Positions 25,424 through 33,647 of a DNA stretch of 43,035 bases are shown piece after piece. Source of the stretch: Spiro-02 sp964465155 (GTDB lineage: Bacteria > Spirochaetota > Spirochaetia > Sphaerochaetales > Sphaerochaetaceae); the NCBI GenBank assembly GCA_964465155.1, contig CAYXIH010000014.1:1-43035 (forward strand). Direction: 5' to 3'. The notes under the pieces were generated by a model. That model ran no database searches and had not been told where the DNA came from. It saw only the letters and a program-made list of their open reading frames with translations. The position numbers were made by a program, and so were the translations under genes. The stretch's first letter is position 1; every line of letters begins with the position of its first letter.

Positions 25424-26134
25424 TCAAGAGAAAAGGGTAAACAACGCCAACCGCACCATCTCGTCAAACGTCTGTTGCCGCTCCAAGGAGGGGACCGCTT
25501 CCCCGGTAACCAAGGAATCGCTGACTGTCATGATCGTCAGGGCCTTGACCGACTTCAGAGCCGCCAGCGTATACAGCTCCGCAGTCTCCATGTCGACTCC
25601 CAGCGCTCCGACAGATTTGGCGATCGCCATCTTCTCATCACCATGCAAGTCATAGAACTGGTCACTGGTGAACACACTGCCAACCACAGCAGGAAGATGA
25701 TGGACCATGGCCAGGTTGTAGGCCTTCATCAGCAGGTCGAACGAGGCAACCGGGGCGAAATCGAACCGTTGCCCGAACCGGTCGCGGTTCATCCCGCTGT
25801 CGGTATCGGCAGCCTGTGCAATGAGGATGTCCTTGATCTTGAGACTTGGGTTGATCGATCCACAGGTGCCAATCCTCACCATCCGGCGTACGCCATAGCT
25901 GTCGATCAGTTCATTTGCATAGATGGAGAACGATGGCATCCCCATGCCGGTTCCTTGTACGGATACACGGTGGCCGTTCCAATTGCCTGTATAGCCATAC
26001 ATTCCACGTACTTCATTGTATAGCTGCACATCCGTCAGGAACGTCTGGGCAATATGTTGGGCTCGCAGCGGATCTCCAGGAAGGAGTACCGCTTCTGCAA
26101 TTGAATTCTCTGGCGCGCCAATGTGTATGCTCAT
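25424..26134 (-). CDS. deoD: Purine-nucleoside phosphorylase, DeoD type
   Basis: A 236-residue enzyme of the hexameric DeoD family that splits purine (deoxy)nucleosides with phosphate in salvage. Motifs are LLPGDPLRAQHIA (phosphate site), NEVRGMYGYTGNW, GTGMGMPSFSIYANEL, MVRIGTCGSI, GVDMETAELYTLA and the catalytic Asp in TVSDSLVTGE. The length is typical. The start is preceded on the minus strand by AAAGGAGT. It lies upstream of glmS on the same strand, but the 137-base gap makes co-transcription uncertain. Confidence 0.97.
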   Translation of the reverse strand: MSIHIGAPENSIAEAVLLPGDPLRAQHIAQTFLTDVQLYNEVRGMYGYTGNWNGHRVSVQGTGMGMPSFSIYANELIDSYGVRRMVRIGTCGSINPSLKIKDILIAQAADTDSGMNRDRFGQRFDFAPVASFDLLMKAYNLAMVHHLPAVVGSVFTSDQFYDLHGDEKMAIAKSVGALGVDMETAELYTLAALKSVKALTIMTVSDSLVTGEAVPSLERQQTFDEMVRLALFTLFS

Positions 26135-26251
26135 CTATTGACTCCTTTTTCTTCTCTCATTGCTAAGATTCCCTGAATCGAATCAAAAAAGCAAGTGGAA
26201 ACAGAAATGGAACACCATCCCAAGATACCACATGGAAGCTTCCTATCCCTC

Positions 26252-26275
26252 ATATGTTTTGGCCATATAACATAT
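26252..26275. promoter_or_regulatory. Inverted repeat in the deoD / outer-membrane-protein divergent region
   Basis: ATATGTT (26252-26258) and AACATAT (26269-26275) are perfect 7-bp arms 10 bases apart, within the 227-base divergent region. It may bind a dimeric regulator of either gene. The sequence is A+T rich, so chance is possible. Confidence 0.3.
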
Positions 26276-26305
26276 TGAACTATTGGAAAACGGCCGGCGC
26301 ACACA

Positions 26306-26334
26306 TTGCCGGCTCAACAATACCATGATACGAT
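26306..26334 (+). promoter_or_regulatory. Predicted promoter of the small outer-membrane-type gene
   Basis: TTGCCG (26306-26311) and TACGAT (26329-26334) are 17 bases apart, with transcription expected near 26341, 21 bases before the ATG. A GCCGGC/GCCGGC stem (26293-26313) overlaps the -35 box. Confidence 0.4.
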
Positions 26335-26361
26335 ATCCGTATCACACCCAAGGAGACATGT

Positions 26362-26895
26362 ATGAGAAAGTCTATCATCGTCGTTACGATCACGCTTATC
26401 GTCGCTATGTTCCCTGTTGCAGCCCAGAGCTCGACCAACTTCGGAGCTGGCGGTACTTTCGGGTATCCGTTTGAAGGTGCCATTGCAACCTACGATATCA
26501 CCGACATTTGGGACGTCCAGCTGGGTTTCGGTTATTTCTTTGGAAACGTAAATGTCAAGAACACGAGCTACCCCTTGAGCGTCGCAGGTATTGCCATCGA
26601 CCTTGCAACGAACTTCTCCGTCTACCAGTTTGAGATTGATTCCAAGAACAAGATTGACCTGACAGTCGGCGCAGATGTGATCTTGGGATTCCCACTGAAT
26701 TATTCAAATGCTCACTTCATGTTCAATCTTGCCATCATGGCAGTCCCAGGTGCATCCTACCAAATTCCCGACTTCCCGATGTCCGTGTTCCTGAGAATTC
26801 CACTTGGTGTGAACATCCTCATGATTTCAGAGGGTGGTGGCACCCACTTTGGGTTTGCCGGTGGCGCCCAGCTTGGAGCTATCTACCACATCTAA
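26362..26895 (+). CDS. Small outer-membrane beta-barrel-like protein
   Basis: A 177-residue exported protein. The signal peptide is MRKSIIVVTITLIVAMFPVAAQ, cleaved near AAQS. The mature part alternates short polar and apolar stretches typical of an 8-strand barrel: FGAGGTFGYPF, WDVQLGFGYFFGNV, KIDLTVGADVILGF, HFGFAGGAQLGAIYHI. The start follows AAGGAG closely. The function is not recognisable beyond a likely outer-membrane location. It converges on the larger barrel gene, and the two stop codons interlock within CTAA (26892-26895). Confidence 0.7.
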   Translation: MRKSIIVVTITLIVAMFPVAAQSSTNFGAGGTFGYPFEGAIATYDITDIWDVQLGFGYFFGNVNVKNTSYPLSVAGIAIDLATNFSVYQFEIDSKNKIDLTVGADVILGFPLNYSNAHFMFNLAIMAVPGASYQIPDFPMSVFLRIPLGVNILMISEGGGTHFGFAGGAQLGAIYHI

Positions 26896-27950
26896 AACGC
26901 ATACTGGCACGAAAGAGCCACAATGCCGACATATGCAACATCATCGGTCCAGTTCACAACCAGTCCCCCCTGCACCTGCACGGACAACCCCTGCAGTGGA
27001 GTTCCCCCCAAGTGCAGCACGGAAGTGAGCTGGGCCAAATTTTTTTGGATACCCAGCAGGAACATTCCCCCGACCCACATGTTCTGCAATGGCGTGATGC
27101 GGATGTCCGCAAACACATCGTAGCTATCCGATGCAGGTTGTGCCAACGCGTCAATCATCACCGACAAAGGGACATCTCCCATCCAAAACACCTTGGAGAC
27201 GCCAAGGCTGAACTGCAGGTTGTCATATGCATCGGTTGCAGGGTCAGAACCAATCCCAGTGCTGACACCCAACTGGTAGTCAACCCACACCGTCCCATCC
27301 AGTGCCAATGCAACGGAGTGCATCATCCGATCGATGTTCCACATGTATGATGCTTGCAGTGCATCGAGGGGAACCGTCCCCACATCCCATACGAAGCGAC
27401 CACCTAGCCGCATGTCCGACCCCTGTTCGATGGGAGGAAAGAATGCAAGCTGGGCAGTCAAGCGGTCTCCCAATGGTACCTGTGCATCCACAAGATAGGT
27501 GGTACTGGTACGGAAATCGGAGCTGCCCACGCCACCTTGCACATTGTTGGGCTTTGAGCCGAAGATCAGGTCGGCGGCATTGAAATAGGTGCCGAACCCC
27601 CACGCCATGGGAGACTTGCCCACGGTCATGCGGACATATCGCCCTGATGCAAATGGAAATCGGAAACGGACATACGCCTTGTCCAATGAAAGGACATGGT
27701 GATAGGTAGTACCTCCACCAATGATGGTAGCAGAGCCCAGGTCATAGGAGCCGGAGAATACTGCCTTCACAGTATTGTTTCCTTCGGTTGCAAGGGACAA
27801 CTGAACCCCTGCTGCATTTCTCCAGGTAGTGCCAACCTGCCCAAAAGAGACACCGGATGTGTAGTAGGTCGTCCCATGGATAGCAACAGAAGCACACAAC
27901 AATGAGCAGACAGACAACATCACCAACAACAGCACCCCTTTCTTCACCAT
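26892..27950 (-). CDS. Outer-membrane beta-barrel protein at the end of an export operon
   Basis: A 352-residue protein with a signal peptide (MVKKGVLLLVMLSVCSLLCAS). The mature chain is made of many amphipathic stretches and short turns, for example AYVRFRFPFASGRYVRMTVGKSPMAWGFGTYFN and LQFSLGVSKVFWMG, and ends in Phe (SCQYAF), the usual last residue of outer-membrane barrels. It is the last gene of the seven-gene minus-strand operon and overlaps the LolA-like gene by 7 bases. That position suggests it is the outer-membrane end point, receptor or client of the exporter. Its ligand is unknown. Confidence 0.78.
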   Translation of the reverse strand: MVKKGVLLLVMLSVCSLLCASVAIHGTTYYTSGVSFGQVGTTWRNAAGVQLSLATEGNNTVKAVFSGSYDLGSATIIGGGTTYHHVLSLDKAYVRFRFPFASGRYVRMTVGKSPMAWGFGTYFNAADLIFGSKPNNVQGGVGSSDFRTSTTYLVDAQVPLGDRLTAQLAFFPPIEQGSDMRLGGRFVWDVGTVPLDALQASYMWNIDRMMHSVALALDGTVWVDYQLGVSTGIGSDPATDAYDNLQFSLGVSKVFWMGDVPLSVMIDALAQPASDSYDVFADIRITPLQNMWVGGMFLLGIQKNLAQLTSVLHLGGTPLQGLSVQVQGGLVVNWTDDVAYVGIVALSCQYAF

Positions 27951-28687
27951 AGCAAGCCGTCCTTGGTGAAGAGCGCTGCATCGATGGGAACATCAAGCTG
28001 GATATCGGTGATCAACAGCGTGGTACTGCTTTTCTGCCGCAACAAGTCGCGCATCACCGAATTGACGGCGAATGACATCCCATCAAGAGTCTCGAACTCA
28101 TTGCTGGTGATCTCCCGCAACGCCTTGCCACTGGCGCTGGAGAGAATCGTCTTGCGGCTGACGAACATTGTGGCATCCACATATGCCTCCTGGCGCTGGT
28201 AGGACTGCCGTTTATTCTTGGCGGTGAACAGCATATGGTAGCAGGGGTGCCCATCCACATCCACCATCCCCAACAACTGGGCATCGTAGTTGCCCGATAG
28301 CCCATCATCTCCAGTGAGGTCCTCATAGGAGAAATCACTGCCCATGAACGAATCCTTCAATGCACTTCCCTGCAACCGGACCACTTCCTCAGCATCAGGG
28401 TAATACAGGTACACCGACGCTCCCTTTCGCAAGACCTTCTGCCCCGCATCGGGGCCGGAAGTGACGACTACCAGGGTATCGCCATCTGCATTTGCATAGG
28501 ATTTGAAGGAGTGCTTGAAGCTCCCCAAGGAATCGGTGGTGGTAATAGTTGCCTCCAAGACAATCGTTTCATACAGCTGTTGCTGCTCCATGTTCCAGAC
28601 GACTTGTGAGGCATCCATTGCAAAGAAGTTGGAGCATACAAGTACAAAACAGCATGCCAGTGCACATATCCGAAGTTTCCTATCCAT
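27944..28687 (-). CDS. LolA-like outer-membrane lipoprotein-sorting protein
   Basis: A 247-residue periplasmic protein with a signal peptide ending near FFAMDA. The rest has the half-barrel pattern of the LolA/LolB-like family known as outer membrane lipoprotein-sorting protein: SFKSYANADGDTLVVVTSGPDAGQKVLRKGASVYLYYPDAEEVVRLQGS, a central DFSYEDL motif typical of the group, and YVDATMFVSRKTIL. Members carry lipidated or hydrophobic cargo across the periplasm. It follows the second permease by 8 bases, so it is probably the periplasmic carrier of the exporter in this operon. Confidence 0.85.
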   Translation of the reverse strand: MDRKLRICALACCFVLVCSNFFAMDASQVVWNMEQQQLYETIVLEATITTTDSLGSFKHSFKSYANADGDTLVVVTSGPDAGQKVLRKGASVYLYYPDAEEVVRLQGSALKDSFMGSDFSYEDLTGDDGLSGNYDAQLLGMVDVDGHPCYHMLFTAKNKRQSYQRQEAYVDATMFVSRKTILSSASGKALREITSNEFETLDGMSFAVNSVMRDLLRQKSSTTLLITDIQLDVPIDAALFTKDGLLW

Positions 28688-28695
28688 GATACCTC

Positions 28696-29937
28696 CTACG
28701 TATCAGACCGAAGCGCCACAGCAGGGTCAACATGTAGCACCTTTGCAGTGGGGAAGAGACACGCCAACACAGAGACTATTGTCCCTACCAACACCACCTG
28801 CACATAGCTACCAAATTCCAGCGACGGGTAAATAAAGGCAGAGAAGCTCATGCCACTGAGCGAAGAACCACCCATTGCATTGAGGTCAAGCCCAACGTGG
28901 TGCAACACCACGACACCGACAGCACCGAGCAATGCACCTGCGGTGGCGGCCAGGAAGCTGATAATCGTAGTCTCCAAGAGAAACAGGTTGCGCACTTGCC
29001 ATGGTGTATACCCCAAGGCAATGAGGGTCCCCACCTCCCCTGAGCGCTCCATTACCCCCATCATGGTCGTGTTGAAGATGACCGTGGCGGCCAAGAGGAA
29101 GAAGAACAGGCTCAGCAACAGGTAGATGAGCTCCATCAGCGGGAACATCTGGTACAACCCATTGGCATGCATCCAGGCAATTGACTCAGCCTCGATGGGA
29201 AGACCCATCCCATCCAGTGCCGCACGTACCCTTCCTGCAAGCTCCTCTGCTGTCGTGCCGGGGCTTCCCATGACCAAGAGCTCCAACGCCCCTCCATCCA
29301 TACGCAACAATGAAGAGAGCGTACTCCAATCGATGAGCATGGAATTTCCCCCGAAATCGGTATCCTCGATATGGATGATCCCAACAGCCTTGACCGTCAC
29401 CCCGTTGGTACCTCCATTGGCGGTACGCGCCAGGAACGTGAAGCGGTCGCCGATACCTATCCCAAGACGCTGGGACAGCGTGTCGGTGACCAGCACGTCG
29501 CGGGTTCCTGGCTGGGGAAGTTCGCCCTCCACCAATGTCGACCCCTGTCCATGGACAAACGGCGAAGAAGCAATGTCCACTCCCAAGGCAGTGGCACCGG
29601 TGACGGTATCGTTGCGGTAGATGGAGATTGGGTGCTTGAGGACCACCTGTACCTCCTGTACCCCAGCCACCCCAGCAATTGCCTGCGCAACATCCTGGGC
29701 GTTGGGAATGGAGAACTGTATGGGATGGACCCGTTCATATTCCGAATACAGGGCATTGCGGACGCGCACATCCCCTGTGACGTGGTTTCTGATATTCAAC
29801 TGCATGTCATCCAGCATCCCTTGCTGGAAGGCAAAGAGCAGGCACAACATAGCCGAGACAAGCCCGATGGCAACTGCCGACAGGAGTGTCCTACGGCTAT
29901 TGCGCCGGATGTTTTTCCAAGCCAACTTCAGCCACAT
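28696..29937 (-). CDS. ABC transporter permease, FtsX/MacB-like (second of two)
   Basis: A 413-residue inner-membrane protein of the FtsX/LolE/MacB permease type. It has an N-terminal transmembrane helix (LLSAVAIGLVSAMLCLLFAF), a periplasmic domain of about 220 residues, and three C-terminal helices with the cytoplasmic loop VMERSGEVGTLIALGYTPWQV, which contacts the ATPase. The start at 29937 follows GAGGAG at 6 bases; an open frame to 30036 overlaps the first permease and is rejected. It is a separate gene from the first permease, so the exporter is a heterodimer as in LolCE. Confidence 0.93.
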   Translation of the reverse strand: MWLKLAWKNIRRNSRRTLLSAVAIGLVSAMLCLLFAFQQGMLDDMQLNIRNHVTGDVRVRNALYSEYERVHPIQFSIPNAQDVAQAIAGVAGVQEVQVVLKHPISIYRNDTVTGATALGVDIASSPFVHGQGSTLVEGELPQPGTRDVLVTDTLSQRLGIGIGDRFTFLARTANGGTNGVTVKAVGIIHIEDTDFGGNSMLIDWSTLSSLLRMDGGALELLVMGSPGTTAEELAGRVRAALDGMGLPIEAESIAWMHANGLYQMFPLMELIYLLLSLFFFLLAATVIFNTTMMGVMERSGEVGTLIALGYTPWQVRNLFLLETTIISFLAATAGALLGAVGVVVLHHVGLDLNAMGGSSLSGMSFSAFIYPSLEFGSYVQVVLVGTIVSVLACLFPTAKVLHVDPAVALRSDT

Positions 29938-29947
29938 ATACCACTCC

Positions 29948-31207
29948 TCAAATGCTACGGAAGATCTTGGAGATCTCCGCTTGTGAAATCGAACGGACTG
30001 GAACCCATGCGGAGAAGGCAGAGACGACCAACGCACCCAGTCCTATCAGCACATAGGAGGGGTAGTTCCATGCAGCACGCATGATTCCCGTCACCCGATA
30101 CCCAATGTTCACACCCTCTATCAAGGAAGACATGTCGATCCCCACATGCACCAGCGGATAGGTCGCTGCCATCCCAAGCAATATCCCGACAATTGCACCC
30201 AGCACCCCGACAAGGATCCCTTCGATAGCGAACAACGACTGGATATACCAAGGGGTGAATCCCAACGCCTTGAGCATCCCTATCTCATCCTTGCGCTCGT
30301 GCACGGCCATCAGCATGGTGTTGGAAATACCTACCGCCGCAATGATGAACATACACAGCAGCATCAGCTTCGACGAAGCCTGCTTAGACTGGGAGAGCTT
30401 GACTTCCTGCTGGGCAATGTCGTCCCAAGTCCTCACATCGGCATGACCCAACGCCAAGCGGAGTGCCGGCAATGCCTGCACCACCCGCTGCTCCGATATC
30501 GTCAGGTTGCTCCCCCCATGGGTGAACGCATATTCGGATACGGCCCCATCAAGCTCCAGCAACTCATCCAGCACCGAGATATCCATGTAGACACCGGTGC
30601 TGTTGACCACAGGATTGTCCGTCTGCACGATCCCCACGATGGGAACATCCATCGTCTGGATGAATCCTCCCCGCCCCTTGGCCTCGATGGTCACGTACGA
30701 CCCAACCCGACCACCCATGTCGTGGGCGAGCCAGGATCCGATCACAGCCCCGTCATTCCCCTCTTGGAGCCATCTTCCCTCACTGATGCCCTGGGCCTGG
30801 GAAAAGACAGAGGCATCCCGCAGGGGGTCCACACCCACAAGCAGTACATCCAGTGAGCCTGCGGCGGGAAAATCATCATCCATGAAATGGACGGACGCAC
30901 GGGTGGAGACGCGGGGCGTCCAACGCATCTGCTGGTCTGCCAGGGCTTCCTCAACGACCAAGCGATCATCGGCCTCCAACAGCGTATCCATCGGACACAG
31001 CAGCCTGTCTGCAAAATAGCCGGGGGCATACACCTTGGCCATGGACGTCTCGTAGGCAACCAAGTTCCTCCAAGACTCCATGTCCAGCCCGGCCAACAAC
31101 CCGTCCATGACAATCGAGCACAAGACACCCATGGCAATGGCACAAGCGGTCACAGCCGTCCGCTTCTTGTACCGCAGCAGGTTCCTCCAAGCCATGGCCA
31201 TCAGCAT
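29948..31207 (-). CDS. ABC transporter permease, FtsX/LolC-like (first of two)
   Basis: A 419-residue inner-membrane permease. It has an N-terminal helix (TAVTACAIAMGVLCSIVMDGLLAG), a large periplasmic domain (about 50-285), and three C-terminal helices, with VHERKDEIGMLKALGFTPWYI as the coupling loop. The start overlaps the ATPase gene by 7 bases. The next permease follows after 10 bases. Together with the ATPase it matches the LolCDE or MacB-type plan, in which substrates are taken from the outer leaflet of the inner membrane and moved to a periplasmic carrier. Confidence 0.93.
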   Translation of the reverse strand: MLMAMAWRNLLRYKKRTAVTACAIAMGVLCSIVMDGLLAGLDMESWRNLVAYETSMAKVYAPGYFADRLLCPMDTLLEADDRLVVEEALADQQMRWTPRVSTRASVHFMDDDFPAAGSLDVLLVGVDPLRDASVFSQAQGISEGRWLQEGNDGAVIGSWLAHDMGGRVGSYVTIEAKGRGGFIQTMDVPIVGIVQTDNPVVNSTGVYMDISVLDELLELDGAVSEYAFTHGGSNLTISEQRVVQALPALRLALGHADVRTWDDIAQQEVKLSQSKQASSKLMLLCMFIIAAVGISNTMLMAVHERKDEIGMLKALGFTPWYIQSLFAIEGILVGVLGAIVGILLGMAATYPLVHVGIDMSSLIEGVNIGYRVTGIMRAAWNYPSYVLIGLGALVVSAFSAWVPVRSISQAEISKIFRSI

Positions 31208-31905
31208 AGGACATCCCCTACGATTGCACCGTCGACCAACGTGACGACACGCTGCATATGCTCAAGCACGCATGCATCATGGCTTGAGAAGATACAAGTG
31301 ACTCCCTGTTTCGCATTCAAGCTGGTGATCAGGTCCAAGATCATACGCCCATTGGTGGAGTCAAGGTTTGCCGTGGGCTCGTCTGCCAACAGCACCGCAG
31401 GATGCTTGACCAATGCACGGGCAATGGAAATCCGCTGCTGCTGGCCACCCGAAAGTTCATTTGGCCTGCGCTGTTCCAACCCCGACAAACCCACCATGGC
31501 AAGCATCTGTCGACACGCATCATGCTTGTCAGCCCGCGAAAGGAGACCTAGTTGCGCCAGGTGGTCCTTGGACAATGCATCCAACGCCAGCTCGACATTC
31601 TCAATGGCCGAGAGGACAGGAATCAGATTGTAGTTTTGGAAGATGAAGCCTACCTGGCGCTGACGGAAACGCTGCTTTCCCTTCCGGTCCAACGTGGCGA
31701 TATCGAGATCTGCCACGACGATATGTCCCGCAGAGACAGTATCCAAGCATCCAATGAGATTCAGCATGGTTGTCTTGCCCGACCCCGAAGGACCGGCAAA
31801 CGCCATCATCTGGCCATCTGGGATACAACAGCTCACGTTGTCCAATGCCCTGACCGGCTCGCTGGCACTGGTATATACTTTCGAAACAGACTCAATGCGT
31901 ATCAT
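31201..31905 (-). CDS. ABC transporter ATPase, LolD/MacB class
   Basis: A 234-residue ATPase. Walker A is GPSGSGKT (38-45), the Q-loop is FIFQNYNLIPVLSA, the signature is LSGGQQQR, Walker B is AVLLADEPTANLDS, and the switch His is in IFSSHDACV. The A-loop and NLIPVLSAIENV context fit the LolD/MacB/FtsE class that pairs with FtsX-type permeases. The start at 31905 is inside the upstream regulator gene (14-base overlap); a frame open to 31977 would overlap it further and is rejected. Confidence 0.95.
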   Translation of the reverse strand: MIRIESVSKVYTSASEPVRALDNVSCCIPDGQMMAFAGPSGSGKTTMLNLIGCLDTVSAGHIVVADLDIATLDRKGKQRFRQRQVGFIFQNYNLIPVLSAIENVELALDALSKDHLAQLGLLSRADKHDACRQMLAMVGLSGLEQRRPNELSGGQQQRISIARALVKHPAVLLADEPTANLDSTNGRMILDLITSLNAKQGVTCIFSSHDACVLEHMQRVVTLVDGAIVGDVLC

Positions 31906-32227
31906 TTCTATCACTCCCCTCTGTCGTGATCGTAGAAAGCAACGATTCCAGGGAAGCCACATAGTGCAACAGGGCATTTCTTCCCGATTCCAGCAGTCTC
32001 ACCAGGGTGATGCTCTTCCTCTGTTGCTCCACCTTCTGCAGCTGGACAAACCCTGCACTCTCAAGAGTCTTGAGTTGGATGCTGAGGTTGCCTGCCGTCA
32101 TTCCCAACGACTTGCGTATCTGTGTGAATTCCAAGGCAGGCAACGGGGATGATGCAAGGAGCACCAAGATCTTCAGCCGTGCCTGCTCATGGATCGTCTT
32201 GTCCAACGTGACCGAACTGTCGCTCAT
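31892..32227 (-). CDS. Winged-helix transcriptional regulator (ArsR/MarR-like, single domain)
   Basis: A 111-residue DNA-binding protein. The winged helix runs through HEQARLKILVLLASSPLPALEFTQIRKSLGMTAGNLSIQLKTLESAGFVQLQKVEQQRKSITLVRLLESG, a pattern of the HTH_34 group. There is no separate sensor domain. The start at 32227 overlaps the membrane-protein gene by 4 bases (ATGA), and the ATPase gene overlaps its end. Since it is inside the operon, and the operon promoter carries a perfect palindrome at 32920-32938, it probably regulates this operon. Confidence 0.9.
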   Translation of the reverse strand: MSDSSVTLDKTIHEQARLKILVLLASSPLPALEFTQIRKSLGMTAGNLSIQLKTLESAGFVQLQKVEQQRKSITLVRLLESGRNALLHYVASLESLLSTITTEGSDRNDTH

Positions 32228-32901
32228 GTGCGCTTCCCGTTGCCCCTCTGCAGTGCAAGGGTAAATATCAGGGCGATGCTCCAGAACAACAGGCATATTG
32301 AGATCGCGGTCCACCACAGGTACGACCCCTTCATGAACACGGCAATGACCAGTGCGGCTACCATGCACAGGACGCCAAATACCCGGTACTCCCACAACAG
32401 CAGAGATCCTGCGACATACATGGCAATACACCCCATGAGGAAAAAAGAGATGGGCAGCATCAGATGCCATGCATCCAGACGGGCACAGAGGATACACCCC
32501 AAGGCAGTTCCTCCGAGAATGATGAGCAGCTCATCCCATGCCATGCCCTGGAACTCGCAGCTACGCATGATTGTCCAGATGGACGTCTGGTCGAAACGGC
32601 TTCTGATATGTTTTTGGATGATAGCCATCTTCCACCACCCTATCGCGACGAACCCCAATACCAGCACGAGCAACGATCCCATTCGGTATCCCAATGGTGC
32701 GTCCCCAAAGGAGCCAAAGCGGCTGTTGAGCAGGGCAAGCAGCCCAAAGGCTACCAGGGAGAAGCATCCCATCCCTATCGAAAGGGAGATGAACCCCGGG
32801 CAGTCGAACACCTCCCTGAGCATCTTGGTATTCCCCTGCAACGTCTTCTTGATCATCCCGATGGAGGCCAACGCCTCCTTCACTTCCTGCTCGTCATACA
32901 T
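32224..32901 (-). CDS. Multi-pass membrane protein of unknown function
   Basis: A 225-residue protein with a short cytoplasmic N-terminus (MYDEQEVKEALASIGMIKKTL) and about six membrane segments: FISLSIGMGCFSLVAFGLLALL, MGSLLVLVLGFVAIGWW, LLIILGGTALGCILCA, LMLPISFFLMGCIAMYVA, VFGVLCMVAALVIAVF and WWTAISICLLFWSIALIFTL. I do not recognise a family. It is the first gene of the operon, directly before the winged-helix regulator, so it may be a membrane sensor or modulator of it. The ribosome-binding site is AGGAG, about 6 bases before the start. Confidence 0.85.
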   Translation of the reverse strand: MYDEQEVKEALASIGMIKKTLQGNTKMLREVFDCPGFISLSIGMGCFSLVAFGLLALLNSRFGSFGDAPLGYRMGSLLVLVLGFVAIGWWKMAIIQKHIRSRFDQTSIWTIMRSCEFQGMAWDELLIILGGTALGCILCARLDAWHLMLPISFFLMGCIAMYVAGSLLLWEYRVFGVLCMVAALVIAVFMKGSYLWWTAISICLLFWSIALIFTLALQRGNGKRT

Positions 32902-32919
32902 AGATTGCTCCTATCCGTG

Positions 32920-32938
32920 TGGTTTATGATATAAACCA
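32920..32938. promoter_or_regulatory. Perfect palindrome, probable operator of the export operon
   Basis: TGGTTTAT-GAT-ATAAACCA: two perfect 8-bp arms around 3 bases. It lies 19-37 bases upstream of the first gene and overlaps the predicted -10 box and transcription start on the minus strand. The winged-helix protein coded in this operon is the obvious candidate to bind it. Confidence 0.7.
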
Positions 32939-32964
32939 TATAGGCACACAACCATATTTGTCAA
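32935..32964 (-). promoter_or_regulatory. Predicted promoter of the seven-gene export operon
   Basis: On the minus strand a consensus -35 TTGACA (32964-32959) is followed, with 16 or 18 bases of spacing, by TATATG (32942-32937) or TATGGT (32940-32935). The operator palindrome begins inside this -10 region. Confidence 0.55.
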
Positions 32965-33017
32965 TCCTGCGATTGACAGCAATTGGCACCACTGTCATCA
33001 TCGAGGCAGGAGCTTCA

Positions 33018-33647
33018 ATGAACATCTACCTATATCTTCCTCAAGGAACAGCCGATTGGGAAATTGGATATCTTACTGCGGAGGTCACCTCCAAAAGGTT
33101 CTTCCGTCCAAATGCACCAACGTGCAAGATCATCACCGTCACATCGGACGGCAACGCCATTGAGACAATGGGAGGCATCAGCATCCCAGCGGACATGAGC
33201 TTCGCAACCATGGCCTTGCAGCCAGGTATCGAAGAGGACATCCTTGTCCTGCCCGGCTCCGACTGCTGGATGGAACGGACCCATACGGACATCCTGTTGT
33301 TTGCTGCCCAACGCATAGAAGCACATCACCCGGTGGCCGCCATCTGTGGGGCGACCGTTGCACTAGCGGCAATTGGTGCGCTCAATGGAATACGGCATAC
33401 CAGCAACGACAAACAGTTCCTGCAGATGGCATGCGAAGCATACCATGGGCAGGAACTCTACGATCCCAATACTGTCGTCACAGAGTCACGCCTCATCACC
33501 GCAAGTGGCATCGATGCAGTTGGCTGGACCGCTGCGATCCTCCAGATCCTCGGCGTCATGCGCCCCGATACCCTCCAAGCATGGCAGGACCTCTATGGGA
33601 ACAAGCATCCCGAGGCCTTCATGAAGCTGGTGCAGTCCCTCTCCTAG
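33018..33647 (+). CDS. DJ-1/PfpI family protein
   Basis: A 209-residue protein with the DJ-1/PfpI flavodoxin-like fold. It opens with MNIYLYLPQGTADWEIGYLTAEV, followed by a conserved strand with DILVLPGSDCW, and the nucleophile elbow AAICGATVALAAIGAL with its Cys. The DWE(I)GY opening is like the YoaZ/YdeA branch, whose members are linked to stress or small-molecule chemistry but have no firm substrate. The start follows CAGGAG at about 7 bases; a frame open to 32919 reaches into the divergent promoter region and is rejected. Its stop interlocks with the nrdG stop on the other strand (CTAG at 33644-33647). Confidence 0.85.
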   Translation: MNIYLYLPQGTADWEIGYLTAEVTSKRFFRPNAPTCKIITVTSDGNAIETMGGISIPADMSFATMALQPGIEEDILVLPGSDCWMERTHTDILLFAAQRIEAHHPVAAICGATVALAAIGALNGIRHTSNDKQFLQMACEAYHGQELYDPNTVVTESRLITASGIDAVGWTAAILQILGVMRPDTLQAWQDLYGNKHPEAFMKLVQSLS

